Of a DNA stretch of 64,000 bases, positions 45,153-57,309 are shown piece by piece; the stretch's first letter is position 1; every line of letters begins with the position of its first letter. Origin of the DNA: Enterobacter hormaechei ATCC 49162 (GTDB lineage Bacteria; Pseudomonadota; Gammaproteobacteria; Enterobacterales; Enterobacteriaceae); contig NZ_MKEQ01000002.1 in assembly GCF_001875655.1 (NCBI RefSeq), positions 310,001 to 374,000 on the forward strand, written 5' to 3'. The notes beneath the pieces were generated by a model. The model was given only the letters and a program-made list of their open reading frames with translations, had not been told where the DNA came from and searched no databases. The translations under genes were made by a program, and so were the position numbers.

Positions 45153-46640
45153 ATGCAATACATCAAAATCCATTCGCTGGATAACGTTGCCGTCGCGCTG
45201 GCCGATTTAGCCGAAGGGACGGAAGTCACCTTCGACAACCAGTCGGTGACGTTACGCCAGGCCATTGGACGTGGACATAAGTTTGCCCTGATCCCCATCG
45301 CGAAAGGGGAGAACGTGGTGAAGTACGGTTTGCCCATCGGTCATGCGCTGGCGGATATTGCGCCGGGTGAGTACATTCATTCCCACAATACCCGCACCAA
45401 TCTCAGCGATCTGGACGAGTACAGCTATCAACCTGACTTCCAGGCAGAAGAAGGACAGGCGGCCGATCGTGAGGTGCAGATCTACCGCCGCGCCAACGGC
45501 GAGGTGGGGATCCGCAATGAACTGTGGATCCTCCCGACCGTCGGCTGCGTGAACGGGATCGCGCGTCAAATTCAGACGCGTTTCCTGAAAGAGACCAACG
45601 ATGCTGAAGGCACCGACGGCGTGCATCTGTTCAGCCACACCTACGGTTGTTCCCAACTGGGCGACGACCACATTAATACCCGCACCATGCTGCAAAACAT
45701 GGTGCGCCACCCGAATGCGGGGGCGGTGCTGGTGATTGGCCTTGGCTGTGAAAACAATCAGGTCGATGCCTTCCGCGACACGCTGGGCGAATTTGACCCT
45801 GAGCGCGTGCACTTTATGGTGTGCCAGCATCAGGACGACGAAGTGGAAGCGGGCATTGAACAGCTGCATCAGCTGTATGAGGTGATGCGTCACGACAAAC
45901 GCGAGCCGGGCAAGCTGAGCGAATTGAAGTTTGGCCTGGAGTGCGGCGGATCTGACGGGCTTTCCGGCATTACCGCTAACCCGATGCTGGGCCGCTTCTC
46001 GGATTACGTGATTGCCAACGGCGGCACCACGGTGCTGACCGAAGTACCGGAGATGTTCGGCGCAGAGCGCATTCTGATGAGCCACTGTCGCGACGAAGAG
46101 ACGTTTGAGAAGACCGTTACCATGGTCAACGATTTCAAACAGTACTTCATCGCCCACAACCAGCCGATTTATGAGAACCCGTCGCCAGGTAACAAAGCGG
46201 GCGGGATCACCACGCTTGAAGAGAAATCACTCGGCTGCACCCAGAAAGCGGGCGCCAGCCAGGTGGTGGACGTGCTGCGCTACGGTGAGCGTCTGAAAAC
46301 CCACGGTCTGAATCTGCTGAGCGCACCGGGCAACGATGCAGTCGCCACCAGCGCGCTGGCGGGGGCGGGCTGTCACATGGTGCTGTTCAGTACCGGGCGC
46401 GGAACGCCGTACGGTGGATTTGTGCCGACGGTGAAAATCGCCACTAACAGCGAACTGGCGGCGAAGAAAAAGCACTGGATCGATTTTGATGCCGGACAGC
46501 TGATCCACGGCAAAACGATGCCACAGCTGCTGACGGAGTTTGTGGATACCATTGTGGAATTTGCCAACGGCAGACAGACCTGCAACGAGAAGAACGACTT
46601 CCGCGAACTGGCGATCTTTAAAAGTGGTGTGACGCTGTAA
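45153..46640 (+). CDS. uxaA: UxaA, altronate dehydratase
   Basis: 495 residues. Two-part structure like GarD: an N-terminal SAF domain (1-90) and the dehydratase domain with GLGCENNQVDAF, CGGSDGLSGITANPM and [10 protein letters not shown]. Converts altronate to 2-keto-3-deoxygluconate. UxaB, needed between UxaC and UxaA, is not in the window; in E. coli it is also elsewhere. Confidence 0.97.
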   Translation: MQYIKIHSLDNVAVALADLAEGTEVTFDNQSVTLRQAIGRGHKFALIPIAKGENVVKYGLPIGHALADIAPGEYIHSHNTRTNLSDLDEYSYQPDFQAEEGQAADREVQIYRRANGEVGIRNELWILPTVGCVNGIARQIQTRFLKETNDAEGTDGVHLFSHTYGCSQLGDDHINTRTMLQNMVRHPNAGAVLVIGLGCENNQVDAFRDTLGEFDPERVHFMVCQHQDDEVEAGIEQLHQLYEVMRHDKREPGKLSELKFGLECGGSDGLSGITANPMLGRFSDYVIANGGTTVLTEVPEMFGAERILMSHCRDEETFEKTVTMVNDFKQYFIAHNQPIYENPSPGNKAGGITTLEEKSLGCTQKAGASQVVDVLRYGERLKTHGLNLLSAPGNDAVATSALAGAGCHMVLFSTGRGTPYGGFVPTVKIATNSELAAKKKHWIDFDAGQLIHGKTMPQLLTEFVDTIVEFANGRQTCNEKNDFRELAIFKSGVTL

Positions 46641-46647
46641 GTGTTAT

Positions 46648-46726
46648 GTCGGGTGGCGCTAACGCTTACCCGACCTACGATATTCTGTAGGCCCGGTAAG
46701 GCGTAGCCGCCACCGGGCTTTTGTTT
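46648..46726 (+). terminator. REP pair; second unit also a terminator for uxaA
   Basis: Two facing REP units (46648-46676 and 46689-46718). The second stem, GCCCGGTAAGGC...GCCACCGGGC, is followed by TTTTGTTTT on the plus strand, so it can end the uxaCA transcript ahead of convergent sstT. Confidence 0.8.
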
Positions 46727-47967
46727 TAACTGCGCAGGGCGTTCTTCGCTAACCGCGCGTCTTCCGCCTGACAGGCCGCTGCGGTAAACAGCACGTCGGT
46801 AGAGGAGTTCAGCGCGGTTTCGCAGGAATCCTGCAATACGCCGATAATGAAGCCCACGGCCACAACCTGCATGGCAATCTCGTTAGGGATACCGAACATG
46901 TTACAGGCCAGCGGGATCAGCAGCAGCGAGCCGCCTGCCACGCCAGAGGCGCCACAGGCACACAGCGATGCGACGATGCTCAGCAGCAGCGCGGTAGGCA
47001 GATCAACCGGAACACCCAGCGTATGTACGGCCGCCAGCGTCAGCACGGTGATGGTGATTGCCGCACCCGCCATGTTCACGGTTGCACCCAGTGGAATCGA
47101 CACCGAATAGGTATCGCGATCCAGGTTCAGCTTCTCCGCCAGCGCCATGTTGACCGGAATGTTTGCCGCAGAGCTGCGGGTGAAGAAGGCGTACACGCCG
47201 CTCTCGCGCAGGCAGGTCAGCACCAGCGGGTACGGGTTGCGGCGGATCTGCCAGAACACCAGCAGCGGGTTGATCACCAGCGCCACCAGCAGCATACAGC
47301 CGACCAGCACGAACAGCAGCTGCGCATAGCCCCACAGCGCGTCGAAACCGGTGGTGGCCAGCGTCGAAGAGACCAGACCAAAGATCCCGACTGGCGCAAA
47401 GCGAATCACCAGCTTCACCATAAAGGTGACGGCGTTCGACATATCGTTCACCAGGTTTTTCGTGGTCTCGTTACCATGGCGCAGCGCGAAGCCCAGACCA
47501 ATCGCCCAGACCAGAATACCAATGTAGTTCGCGTTCATCAGCGCGGTGACAGGGTTAGAAACCATGCTCATCAGCAGACCGCGAAGCACTTCCACAATCC
47601 CGGATGGTGGGGTGATATCACCGGCCGCGCTGGTCAGGTGCAGCGTGGACGGGAACAGGAAGCTGAACACCACAGCCGTTAAGGCAGCAGAGAAAGTTCC
47701 CAGAAGATACAGGAACAGAATAGGACGAATGTTGGTTTTTTGTCCGTGCTGGTGGTTGGCAATCGATGCCATCACCAGCATCAGCACCAGTACCGGTGCG
47801 ACGGCCTTCAGTGCGCCAACGAAAAGGGTACCGAGCAGTCCCGTCGCTTCCGCAGCGGGTTTTGACACCATCGCCAGCAGAATACCCAGTACCAACCCGA
47901 CCAGAATTTGTTTTACAAGACTGCCCTGCGCCAGGCGCGCGAACAGACCGCGTGATTGTGTGCTCAT
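46726..47967 (-). CDS. sstT: SstT, Na+/serine(threonine) symporter
   Basis: 413 residues. Dicarboxylate/amino acid:cation symporter family: eight or so membrane segments, a serine-rich hairpin ([20 protein letters not shown]) and the sodium-site NMAGAA. E. coli places ygjV between sstT and uxaA; that gene is absent. Downstream of alx on the same strand, 210 bases apart. Confidence 0.95.
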   Translation of the reverse strand: MSTQSRGLFARLAQGSLVKQILVGLVLGILLAMVSKPAAEATGLLGTLFVGALKAVAPVLVLMLVMASIANHQHGQKTNIRPILFLYLLGTFSAALTAVVFSFLFPSTLHLTSAAGDITPPSGIVEVLRGLLMSMVSNPVTALMNANYIGILVWAIGLGFALRHGNETTKNLVNDMSNAVTFMVKLVIRFAPVGIFGLVSSTLATTGFDALWGYAQLLFVLVGCMLLVALVINPLLVFWQIRRNPYPLVLTCLRESGVYAFFTRSSAANIPVNMALAEKLNLDRDTYSVSIPLGATVNMAGAAITITVLTLAAVHTLGVPVDLPTALLLSIVASLCACGASGVAGGSLLLIPLACNMFGIPNEIAMQVVAVGFIIGVLQDSCETALNSSTDVLFTAAACQAEDARLAKNALRS

Positions 47968-48144
47968 ACGTTATTCCTGAGTGAAATTGCGTTCCATCCT
48001 GGATGTGCTCTAAGTCACATTTTTGTCCGGATGTAAGTATTTGTTTGCCTGGTTGAGTATCAGGGAAAGCAGCGAAAGGCGGAAGAGTAAAATGCTGGAT
48101 TTTACGTGTTGCGTCATGTTTTTTAACTATTGCTTAACGAAAGT

Positions 48145-48169
48145 GCCGGGTAGCGCAGCGCCACCCGGC
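48145..48169. repeat. REP element (single)
   Basis: GCCGGGTAGCGC / GCGCCACCCGGC just after the alx stop. Confidence 0.82.
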
Positions 48170-48177
48170 AAAACGCA

Positions 48178-49143
48178 CTAAACCTGCTGCTTTTTATCGT
48201 GCTGGCGGTTAACCCAGGTATTGATAATCAGCGTTACCAGCAGAATGCCAAACACCACGCCGAGCGAAATGGCGATCGGAATATGGTAGAAATCAACAAT
48301 CAGCATCTTGATACCGATGAACACCAGAATCACCGACAGACCGTACTTCAGCATTGAGAAGCGCTCTGCCGCACCCGCCAGCAGGAAGTACATCGCACGC
48401 AGGCCCAGGATGGCGAACAGGTTTGAGGTCAGCACGATGAACGGGTCGGTGGTGACGGCGAAGATAGCCGGGATACTGTCCACCGCGAAAATCACGTCGC
48501 TCAGTTCAACAAGGATCAGCACCAGCAGCAGCGGGGTGGCGAACAGGAGACCGTTCTTACGCACGAAGAAATGCTCGCTCTCGATCTTGTCCGTCATGCG
48601 CAGATGACCCCGGATCCACTTCACCAGTGGCTTATCACCGATACCGGTATCGTCTTCTTTCGCCAGCGCCATTTTGACCCCGGTGAACAGCAGGAACGCA
48701 CCAAACACGTACAGCAGCCATTCAAACTGAGTAATCAGCCAGCTGCCGGCGAAGATCATGATGGTACGCAGGACAATGGCACCCAGCACGCCATACACCA
48801 GTACGCGGCGTTGCAGAGCCGCAGGCACGGCGAAATAGCTAAACAGCATCAGCCAGACGAAGACGTTATCAACCGCCAGCGCTTTTTCAATCAGATAGCC
48901 GGTGAGGAAGGCGAGTGCCTGAGGATCGGCCACCGCGCGGCCTTCGGTTGAGGCCAGATACCACCAGAAGGCGGCGCAGAAAAGGAGTGAGAGGCTAACC
49001 CATACCAGCGACCAGACGGCGGCTTGCTTGACGCTCATGCCGTGCTCGCCGCGACGACCCTGCAAAAAGAGGTCGATTGCCAGCATGATGAGCACGACAA
49101 CCGCGAATCCGCCCCACAGCATTGGAGTGCCGACAGAATGCAT
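48178..49143 (-). CDS. alx: Alx, TerC-family inner-membrane protein (manganese/alkali linked)
   Basis: 321 residues from the ATG at 49141-49143, the E. coli length, with ribosome site AAGGAAA. About nine membrane segments; the acidic motifs [12 protein letters not shown] and [15 protein letters not shown] are those of TerC proteins, thought to bind a metal. In E. coli, Alx exports manganese and is induced by alkaline pH and manganese through its leader RNA, which is present here. Confidence 0.95.
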   Translation of the reverse strand: MHSVGTPMLWGGFAVVVLIMLAIDLFLQGRRGEHGMSVKQAAVWSLVWVSLSLLFCAAFWWYLASTEGRAVADPQALAFLTGYLIEKALAVDNVFVWLMLFSYFAVPAALQRRVLVYGVLGAIVLRTIMIFAGSWLITQFEWLLYVFGAFLLFTGVKMALAKEDDTGIGDKPLVKWIRGHLRMTDKIESEHFFVRKNGLLFATPLLLVLILVELSDVIFAVDSIPAIFAVTTDPFIVLTSNLFAILGLRAMYFLLAGAAERFSMLKYGLSVILVFIGIKMLIVDFYHIPIAISLGVVFGILLVTLIINTWVNRQHDKKQQV

Positions 49144-49161
49144 ACTATTTTCCTTACACAT

Positions 49162-49202
49162 AAAAAAACAAAAACGGCTATGGTCAGAAGACGATAGCCG
49201 TT
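49162..49202 (-). terminator. Leader terminator hairpin of alx
   Basis: AACGGCTAT (49173-49181) pairs with ATAGCCGTT (49194-49202). The minus strand continues TTTTTGTTTTTTT, a strong intrinsic terminator 20 bases before the alx start. It is the expression platform of the leader riboswitch. Confidence 0.85.
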
Positions 49203-49335
49203 AGCTTTTTATGCATAGACCTCGCCTTCCGGCAAGGTCTCACTTACAACCACGAGGGTTGCCCGGCGACCGGATGCGGTTTTGCACGCATCGTAATGAC
49301 GATCCACCGGCGAAGAAGTTACTCCCCTTTGCAGG
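49203..49335 (-). ncRNA. yybP-ykoY family manganese riboswitch (alx leader, SraF/PRE)
   Basis: The minus-strand leader begins with the family hallmark AAAGGGGAGTAAC (about 49316-49328) and has a strong hairpin GACCTTGCC / GGCGAGGTC (49218-49239), then the terminator above. In E. coli the alx leader is a yybP-ykoY riboswitch that also responds to high pH (PRE, SraF). A promoter fits: CATAAT with upstream TG (extended -10, 49342-49347) and TTGACG (49363-49368), though with a short 15-base spacer. Confidence 0.9.
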
Positions 49336-49395
49336 TAACAAATTATGTCAGACCATCGGTTTCGTCAATGGTCTGCACGGTTTCATTACACAGCT

Positions 49396-50394
49396 TTACG
49401 CGACGGCTTCCACATTCACGCCGTCTGCGGGGAACACCACGCCAGTCTGTCGGCGGATCTCCGTTTGCAGCTTCGCGGTGGTGCGGCTGATCGCAAGCCC
49501 GGGGTGGTTCACTTCGTTGTCTTCTACCAGGCGGGCGAAGACCTCTGCCTCATAGAGCATAGTGTTAATATGCTGAGGCTGCGTCAGCTCCTGCGCTTTG
49601 CCGCCGCGCGGGACGATGCTTAGCTTCTGGCATTCGGAGATTTTTTCGATCACCAGCGAGCCGTCTTCGCCCTGAATTTCGCTTGGCAGTACGGAGTCAC
49701 TGACCTTCGAGTGCTGCAACGTCACGCTGAAATCACCGTAGTCCAGCACCACAACGCCGTGTGCATCCACGCCGCTCTCCAGCAGGCTGGCGGTGGCCGT
49801 TACGCCGTGCGGTTCACCCCACAGGGCGACCGCAGAGGCCAGGCAGTAAAAACCGATATCCATAATCGAGCCATTCGAGAAGGCCGGGTTAAAGGTATTC
49901 GGGTTTTCGCCGTCCAGGTAGCGCTGGTAGCGCGAGGAATACTGGCAGTAGTTGATAAAGGCTTTACGCACTTTGCCAATTTTTGGCAGTGACTGCTGCA
50001 ACAGCAGGAAGTTCGGCAGGCTGGCGGTTTTGAACGCTTCAAACAGCACCACCTGGTTTTCGCGGGCAAGCGCAATGGCGGATTCCACTTCCTCAATGTT
50101 GGAGGCCAGCGGCTTCTCGCAGATCACATGCTTCTTGTGGCTGAGGAACAGCTTCGTTTGCGGGAAGTGCAGAGAATTCGGGCTGGCGATATAGACCGCG
50201 TCAATGGCGTCGCTTTGCGCCATCTCATCGAGCGAGGTGAACAGATGTTCAACCAGGTAGTCATTCGCAAAACTCTGCGCCTGCTCAAGGCTGCGGGAAT
50301 AGACTGCGGTGAGCTTATATTTGCCGGTTTCGTGGGCGGCGTCGACGAACTGGCGCGTGATCCAGTTCGTACCGATGACTGCGAAACGTATCAT
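49396..50394 (-). CDS. ygjR: YgjR, Gfo/Idh/MocA-family oxidoreductase
   Basis: 332 residues (E. coli: 328). An N-terminal Rossmann domain (FAVIGTNWITRQFVDAA) and the MocA catalytic motif CEKPLASN with its lysine. NAD(P)-dependent, probably on a sugar or inositol derivative; substrate unknown. Its start is 70 bases before the ygjP stop on the same strand. Confidence 0.92.
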   Translation of the reverse strand: MIRFAVIGTNWITRQFVDAAHETGKYKLTAVYSRSLEQAQSFANDYLVEHLFTSLDEMAQSDAIDAVYIASPNSLHFPQTKLFLSHKKHVICEKPLASNIEEVESAIALARENQVVLFEAFKTASLPNFLLLQQSLPKIGKVRKAFINYCQYSSRYQRYLDGENPNTFNPAFSNGSIMDIGFYCLASAVALWGEPHGVTATASLLESGVDAHGVVVLDYGDFSVTLQHSKVSDSVLPSEIQGEDGSLVIEKISECQKLSIVPRGGKAQELTQPQHINTMLYEAEVFARLVEDNEVNHPGLAISRTTAKLQTEIRRQTGVVFPADGVNVEAVA

Positions 50395-50464
50395 AAACGT
50401 TTACGTACTCCGTAGCAGGGAACCTAATGCCACTGTAGCACGTCATCATGACATTTCGCGTGCG

Positions 50465-50971
50465 CTACTGCGCATTACTCTTTAACGATAAATGCGTCAG
50501 CCACAAACGGGTATCAAACTCCAGCTGGTGGTACTGCGGCTCCATATGGCAGCACAGGGAGTAGAACGCTTTGTCGTGCTCTTTCTCTTTCAGGTGGGCC
50601 AGCTCATGGACCACGATCATCCGCAGAAAGGCTTCCGGCGCGTTGCGAAAGACGGTCGCGACGCGGATTTCGGCCTTCGCCTTCAGCTTGCCGCCCTGCA
50701 CGCGGGAGATGGCGGTGTGCAGGCCGAGCGCATTTTTCAGCACGTGGATCTTGTTGTCGTACATCACCTTATTGATCGGCGGCGCGCTCTTCAGATACCG
50801 GTTTTTCAGATCCTGCGTATACTGCCAGAGCGCCTTATCGGTGGTGACATCGTGCGTGTCGGGGTAGCGTTTTTCCAGCACCGCGCCGAGCTTTCCCCCG
50901 GCAATCAGGTCACGCACCTGGGAAAGTAATTGCTCCGGGTAGCCCTGGAGATAAGTCAGCTGGTTCATCAA
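50465..50971 (-). CDS. ygjP: YgjP, YgjP/M48-type metal-dependent hydrolase
   Basis: 168 residues. The zinc-peptidase-like motif [11 protein letters not shown] (HExxH plus a following His) is intact, along with [18 protein letters not shown], in the family style (formerly DUF45). Reported as a phosphohydrolase in E. coli; role unclear. Two adjacent ATG codons could serve as start. Divergent from rlmG with 80 bases between. Confidence 0.9.
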   Translation of the reverse strand: MMNQLTYLQGYPEQLLSQVRDLIAGGKLGAVLEKRYPDTHDVTTDKALWQYTQDLKNRYLKSAPPINKVMYDNKIHVLKNALGLHTAISRVQGGKLKAKAEIRVATVFRNAPEAFLRMIVVHELAHLKEKEHDKAFYSLCCHMEPQYHQLEFDTRLWLTHLSLKSNAQ

Positions 50972-51051
50972 AACCCCAAAATAGTGTGAAAACGGGTATA
51001 CTCACGCACCCTTTTCAGGGATACGCCAAATTTTACCATTCAGGAGGGCCG

Positions 51052-52188
51052 ATGAGCCACTTAGACAACGGTTTCCGTTCACTCAACCTTAAACGTTTCC
51101 CGGAAACGGACGACGTTAACCCGCTTCAGGCGTGGGAAGCGGCGGATGAATATCTGCTGCAACAGCTGGATGAGACTGAAATCAGCGGGCCGGTTCTGAT
51201 CCTGAATGACGCCTTTGGCGCGCTGGGCTGCGCGCTGGCGGAACATGCGCCTTACAGTATCGGTGATTCTTACTTAAGCGAGCTGGCGACGCGTGAAAAC
51301 CTGCGCCATAACGACATCGACGAGTCCAGCGTGAAGTTCCTCGACAGCACCGCGGACTACCCGCAGGCGCCGGGGGTGGTGCTGATCAAAGTGCCCAAAA
51401 CCATGGCGCTGCTGGAGCAGCAATTGCGCGCGCTGCGTAAGGTCGTGACGCCGGATACCCGCATCATCGCGGGGGCCAAAGCGCGCGATATTCACACCTC
51501 GACGCTGGAGCTGTTCGAGAAGGTCCTCGGCCCGACCACCACGACGCTGGCCTGGAAAAAAGCGCGCCTGATCAACTGCACCTTCAGCGCACCGGCGCTG
51601 GCCGACGCGCCAGAGACTCTGAGCTGGAAACTGGAAGGCACCGACTGGACCATCCACAACCACGCGAACGTCTTCTCCCGCACCGGTCTGGATATCGGGG
51701 CGCGTTTCTTTATGGAACATCTGCCGGAAAATCTGGAAGGTGAGATTGTCGATCTCGGCTGCGGTAACGGCGTGATTGGCCTGACGCTGCTGGCGAAGAA
51801 CCCGGAAGCCAGCGTGGTGTTCAGCGACGAGTCACCGATGGCGGTGGCCTCCAGCCGTCTGAACGTGGAAACCAATATGCCGGACGCGCTGGATCGCTGC
51901 GAGTTTATGATCAACAACGCACTGTCCGGCGTAGAGCCTTTCCGCTTCAACGCCGTGTTCTGTAACCCGCCGTTCCACCAGAAGCACGCCCTGACGGATA
52001 ACGTCGCGTGGGAGATGTTCCACCACGCGCGCCGCTGCCTGAAAATCAACGGCGAGCTGTACATCGTGGCGAACCGCCACCTGGACTACTTCCATAAGCT
52101 GAAGAAGATTTTCGGCAACTGCGTCACCATTGCGACGAACAACAAGTTTGTGGTGCTGAAATCGGTGAAGCTGGGGCGTCGTCGGTAA
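51052..52188 (+). CDS. rlmG: RlmG, 23S rRNA G1835 N2-methyltransferase
   Basis: 378 residues from the ATG at 51052, the E. coli length, with CAGGAGGG just upstream. Two Rossmann-like domains: a degenerate N-terminal one and the C-terminal catalytic one with [13 protein letters not shown] (SAM loop) and the N6/N2-methyltransferase motif NPPF (CNPPFHQKH). Methylates G1835 of 23S rRNA. Confidence 0.96.
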   Translation: MSHLDNGFRSLNLKRFPETDDVNPLQAWEAADEYLLQQLDETEISGPVLILNDAFGALGCALAEHAPYSIGDSYLSELATRENLRHNDIDESSVKFLDSTADYPQAPGVVLIKVPKTMALLEQQLRALRKVVTPDTRIIAGAKARDIHTSTLELFEKVLGPTTTTLAWKKARLINCTFSAPALADAPETLSWKLEGTDWTIHNHANVFSRTGLDIGARFFMEHLPENLEGEIVDLGCGNGVIGLTLLAKNPEASVVFSDESPMAVASSRLNVETNMPDALDRCEFMINNALSGVEPFRFNAVFCNPPFHQKHALTDNVAWEMFHHARRCLKINGELYIVANRHLDYFHKLKKIFGNCVTIATNNKFVVLKSVKLGRRR

Positions 52189-52197
52189 GATTGTTTT

Positions 52198-52265
52198 GCC
52201 TGGCGGCGCTGCGCTTGCACAGGCCTACGGTTTAGTAGGCCCGGTAAGCGCAGCGCCACCGGGCA
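52198..52265. repeat. Paired REP elements (BIME)
   Basis: Two facing REP-like units between convergent rlmG and fadH. The left one is degenerate (GCCTGGCGGCGC / GCGCTTGCACAGGC); the right one is GCCCGGTAAGCG / GCGCCACCGGGC. Confidence 0.82.
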
Positions 52266-52270
52266 ATGAT

Positions 52271-54334
<2,064 letters not shown>

Positions 54335-54408
54335 TTACTAATTTAGCCAGCGGCAGCGGAAAGGTAAAAGCGGGATCGAATGATTGTGATAGATCTCAAA
54401 GAACTTCG

Positions 54409-54526
54409 CCCCTCACCCTAACCCTCTCCCCGGAGGGGAGAGGGGACTGGCCGGTGCGGTCTTAACGTATTGGCTCGATCTGGTTTTCTCCCTCGCCCCT
54501 TTGGGGAGAGGGCCGGGGTGAGGGGG
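54409..54526. repeat. C/T-rich palindromic intergenic repeat, copy 2, entering lsrK
   Basis: The arms CCCCTCACCCTAACCCTCTCC and GAGAGGGCCGGGGTGAGGGG match those of the copy at 34067-34155. This copy runs from the fadH-lsrK gap into the lsrK reading frame and supplies its last codons; the lsrK stop (54462-54464) lies between the two arms. Confidence 0.85.
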
Positions 54527-56093
54527 AGCGCGCTAACCCCGGCGCCTGCCACATCGACGTCGTCAGCCCGCTGTCCACCAGCCCGAGCTGGTCGGCGTAC
54601 ACCGCCTGCCACTTCTGCATCATGCCGTCGTACAGCTCGCGGTGCTCCGGGTTTGGCGTGAACTCGCGGCTCCACTTCACCAGCCGCTCGCCCGTCGAGG
54701 CCATATCCGCGAACAGCCCCGCGCCCGTTCCGGCGGCAATGGCGCAGCCGAGCGCCGTTGCCTCTTTCACTTCCGGTACGCGCACCGGCAGCCCGGTGAC
54801 GTCGCTTAAAATCTGGCTCCACAGGGCGCCTTTCGCGCCGCCGCCCGCAAACACCAGGCTCTCAAACGTCACGCCGGAGAAGCGCGAAATCTGCGCCAGG
54901 TTGCAGGCCGAGACGATTGCCGCGTTCTCTTCAAGCGCGCGGAACAGCGTCGCTTTGTTGCACTTTTCCGGATCGATGGAGAGGTTAATAAACGACGGCG
55001 CGGCGTGGTACCACTGCTTAAAATGCATCGCGTCAGAGAAAATCGGCATCACGCCGTGGGAGCCAGCGGGCACGCGGCCCGCCATCTCTTCCAGAAGGGA
55101 GTAGGTGTCCATTCCCATTCGTTCGGCAATCAGCTTCTCTTCGGCGCAGAAGGCGTCGCGGAACCAGCGCATGGTCAGCCCGGTAAAGAAGCTGATCGAC
55201 TCCGCCTGCGCCATGCCGGGGATCACGTGCGGGTTTACGCGGATGTTCATCTCAGGGTCGGTGCGCACCTGCGGCAGGTTGACCACCTGCTGCCAGAAGG
55301 TGCCGCCCAGCACCGCCGTTTGTCCGGCGCGGACCACGCCCAGCCCCAGACAGCCCAGCTGCACGTCGCCGCCGCCCATCACCACCGGCATACCCTCGCG
55401 CAGGCCGCTTTGCTGCGCGGCCTCTTTCGTTACGGCGCCCAGCACGGTGCCGGTCTCTTTCACCGGGGAGAGAATATCGGCGCGCAAACCGGCCATGTCG
55501 AGCAGCGCCGGACGCCAGTCGCGGGAGAAGAGATCCAGCATGCCGGTCGTGCCCGCGTTCGACGGGTCAACCGCCAGCTCGCCGGAGAGCTTCGCCGCCA
55601 GCCAGTCGCTGATCATGGTGATGGTGGCGGCTTTACGATAAATATCCGGGCGATGATGCGCCAGCCACAAGAGGCGCGGCATGGCGCTCAGCGCCAGCGT
55701 CTGCCCGGAGACGTCATACACTTCGGATTCAAAACGGTAATCGTGGATCTCTTTGAGTTCGGCCACCTCGCGGCTGGCGCGGGCGTCGACGTTAGCGCAG
55801 GCCCAGATAGCCTCGCCGTTGCGGTCGTACAGCACGATCCCTTCGCGCATCGAGCAGCAGGCGACGGACTGAATGTCCGCCGCGCTCAGGCGTGCGCGTT
55901 CCAGCGCCTGATGAATACACTGGCAGGCCAGCCGCCAGTTAGTGTCGAGGTCGAACTCCATCGACCCCGGTACGTTCTCCACGCTCAGGTGTTTCCACTC
56001 GGCCTGGCCAACGGCAATCTGGTTGCCCTGTAAATCGAAAATCACGGCGCGAACGCTGCCTGTCCCTGCATCTAACGCTAAAAGGTAACTCAT
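54462..56093 (-). CDS. lsrK: LsrK, autoinducer-2 kinase (C-terminus extended by a repeat)
   Basis: 543 residues. FGGY-type sugar kinase: [14 protein letters not shown] at the N-terminus and [16 protein letters not shown] for ATP. It phosphorylates imported AI-2; AI-2 phosphate then releases LsrR. As I recall it, E. coli LsrK is 530 residues and ends near ...TTSLWKAPGL; here [10 protein letters not shown] is followed by about 23 extra residues ([15 protein letters not shown]...) encoded by the palindromic repeat. The core enzyme looks intact. 32 bases after lsrR. Confidence 0.95.
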   Translation of the reverse strand: MSYLLALDAGTGSVRAVIFDLQGNQIAVGQAEWKHLSVENVPGSMEFDLDTNWRLACQCIHQALERARLSAADIQSVACCSMREGIVLYDRNGEAIWACANVDARASREVAELKEIHDYRFESEVYDVSGQTLALSAMPRLLWLAHHRPDIYRKAATITMISDWLAAKLSGELAVDPSNAGTTGMLDLFSRDWRPALLDMAGLRADILSPVKETGTVLGAVTKEAAQQSGLREGMPVVMGGGDVQLGCLGLGVVRAGQTAVLGGTFWQQVVNLPQVRTDPEMNIRVNPHVIPGMAQAESISFFTGLTMRWFRDAFCAEEKLIAERMGMDTYSLLEEMAGRVPAGSHGVMPIFSDAMHFKQWYHAAPSFINLSIDPEKCNKATLFRALEENAAIVSACNLAQISRFSGVTFESLVFAGGGAKGALWSQILSDVTGLPVRVPEVKEATALGCAIAAGTGAGLFADMASTGERLVKWSREFTPNPEHRELYDGMMQKWQAVYADQLGLVDSGLTTSMWQAPGLARSPSPRPSPQRGEGENQIEPIR

Positions 56094-56125
56094 GAGCTTG
56101 CCTCGTGTCAGGCGCAGGGCTGCTC

Positions 56126-57097
56126 TTATCCGGCCAGAGCCAGCACCGCGCGGGCTGTCGTCTCTTCCGTCACCAGGCCATTGATACGGCGACCTTTCAG
56201 TGCGGCATAAATCGCATCGGCTTTCTCTTCTCCTCCGGCCACGCCTACGATGGTGGGCAGTTGCGCCAGTTCATCGAGCGTGACGCCCAGTAATTCTTTG
56301 TGGATCTCCAGCTCCTCGACGCATTCCCCTTCGGCATTGAGGAAAAAGCCGAGGATATCGCCCACCGCGCCTTTACGGGCGTACATCAGCTGTTCACCTT
56401 CGCTGATATAGCCGGAACGCAGTATCGTCGCGTCACGGCGCTGATTTACCGAACCAATCCCGACCACCGCCACGTCAGCGGCGGTGGCGGCGAGGATCAC
56501 GTCCCGCACGCTGGTTTCGCGTTTTAAGATCCCGGCCACTTCAGCGGATGAAACGCGAAGCGGGGCGGGGATCATGCTGACGCTACAGGCTGCATCCAGC
56601 TGGCCGATACCGGTCATATACGGCCCGACGCCGCCGGAGAGCGTCACCAGGCGGATCTGCTGCGAGCTGATAAAGCCGCTTAAGTGTTGCAGGCTGCTCA
56701 TGGTGGTTTCACCGAAGCCCACCGCTAACAGCTGGCCGGGTTGCAGTACGCCCATCAGCGACTGCGCCGCGCCAATGCCTAACCGCACGTTCATCGGCGG
56801 CGTATTCAGGGCGGGCATCACCCGCACCAGCTTCAGGCCAAAGCGCTGCTGTAGCTCGGTTTCCAGCGCCAGACAGCCCTCATAGCGGGAGTTGATCTGC
56901 ACGCGGATCACCCCTGACTGGCGGCCCTTCTCCAGCAGGCGGGAGATCTTCAGACGCGGCAGCCCGAGCCGTTCACCGATGTCGTTCTGGGTCAGCCCGT
57001 CGTGGTAGTAGCACCAGGCCACGCGCGCCACCAGCTCCTCTTCCGCCAGAGCCAGCCCGGCAAACCGTCCTTCTTCCGCAGTGCGTTTATCGCTCAT
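56126..57097 (-). CDS. lsrR: LsrR, repressor of the lsr system
   Basis: 323 residues from the ATG at 57095-57097 ([10 protein letters not shown]). SorC/DeoR-type regulator: N-terminal helix-turn-helix ([29 protein letters not shown], about residues 30-58) and the sugar-phosphate domain. It represses both lsrRK and lsrACDBFG until AI-2 phosphate binds. The 52 codons open upstream run into the operator region and are unlikely to be translated. Confidence 0.95.
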   Translation of the reverse strand: MSDKRTAEEGRFAGLALAEEELVARVAWCYYHDGLTQNDIGERLGLPRLKISRLLEKGRQSGVIRVQINSRYEGCLALETELQQRFGLKLVRVMPALNTPPMNVRLGIGAAQSLMGVLQPGQLLAVGFGETTMSSLQHLSGFISSQQIRLVTLSGGVGPYMTGIGQLDAACSVSMIPAPLRVSSAEVAGILKRETSVRDVILAATAADVAVVGIGSVNQRRDATILRSGYISEGEQLMYARKGAVGDILGFFLNAEGECVEELEIHKELLGVTLDELAQLPTIVGVAGGEEKADAIYAALKGRRINGLVTEETTARAVLALAG

Positions 57098-57099
57098 AA

Positions 57100-57134
57100 T
57101 TGAACTCTTATAAAAATTTAGATCATATGTTCGT
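57100..57134. promoter_or_regulatory. Putative LsrR operator, lsrR side
   Basis: TTGAACT (57100-57106) and TGTTCGT (57128-57134) form an inverted repeat with 21 bases between the arms, directly before the lsrR start. The same design with the same 21-base spacing is repeated at lsrA. Confidence 0.65.
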
Positions 57135-57264
57135 GATGGCGCGACGTGAAAATGTGAGCCACGCGGCAAAACGGATCTTTTCGATCGTTTCTGGTTTATC
57201 TGAATATCAATCGATAAAACTGTGATCCCTGCACGGTTGTAAATATAGTTCACCGTCTACGCTT

Positions 57265-57299
57265 TTGAACATTATTAAATCTAAAAATCATTTGTTCAA
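57265..57299. promoter_or_regulatory. Putative LsrR operator, lsrA side
   Basis: TTGAACA (57265-57271) and TGTTCAA (57293-57299) are perfect inverted arms with 21 bases between, ending 10 bases before the lsrA start. A half CRP site (AAATGTGA, 57151-57158) lies between the two operators; CRP control of lsr is known in E. coli. Confidence 0.7.
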
Positions 57300-57309
57300 T
57301 AGCGGAGCG

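Noticed and set aside
55005..56033. A 342-codon open frame opposite lsrK.
   Set aside because: Antisense shadow with no recognisable domain.
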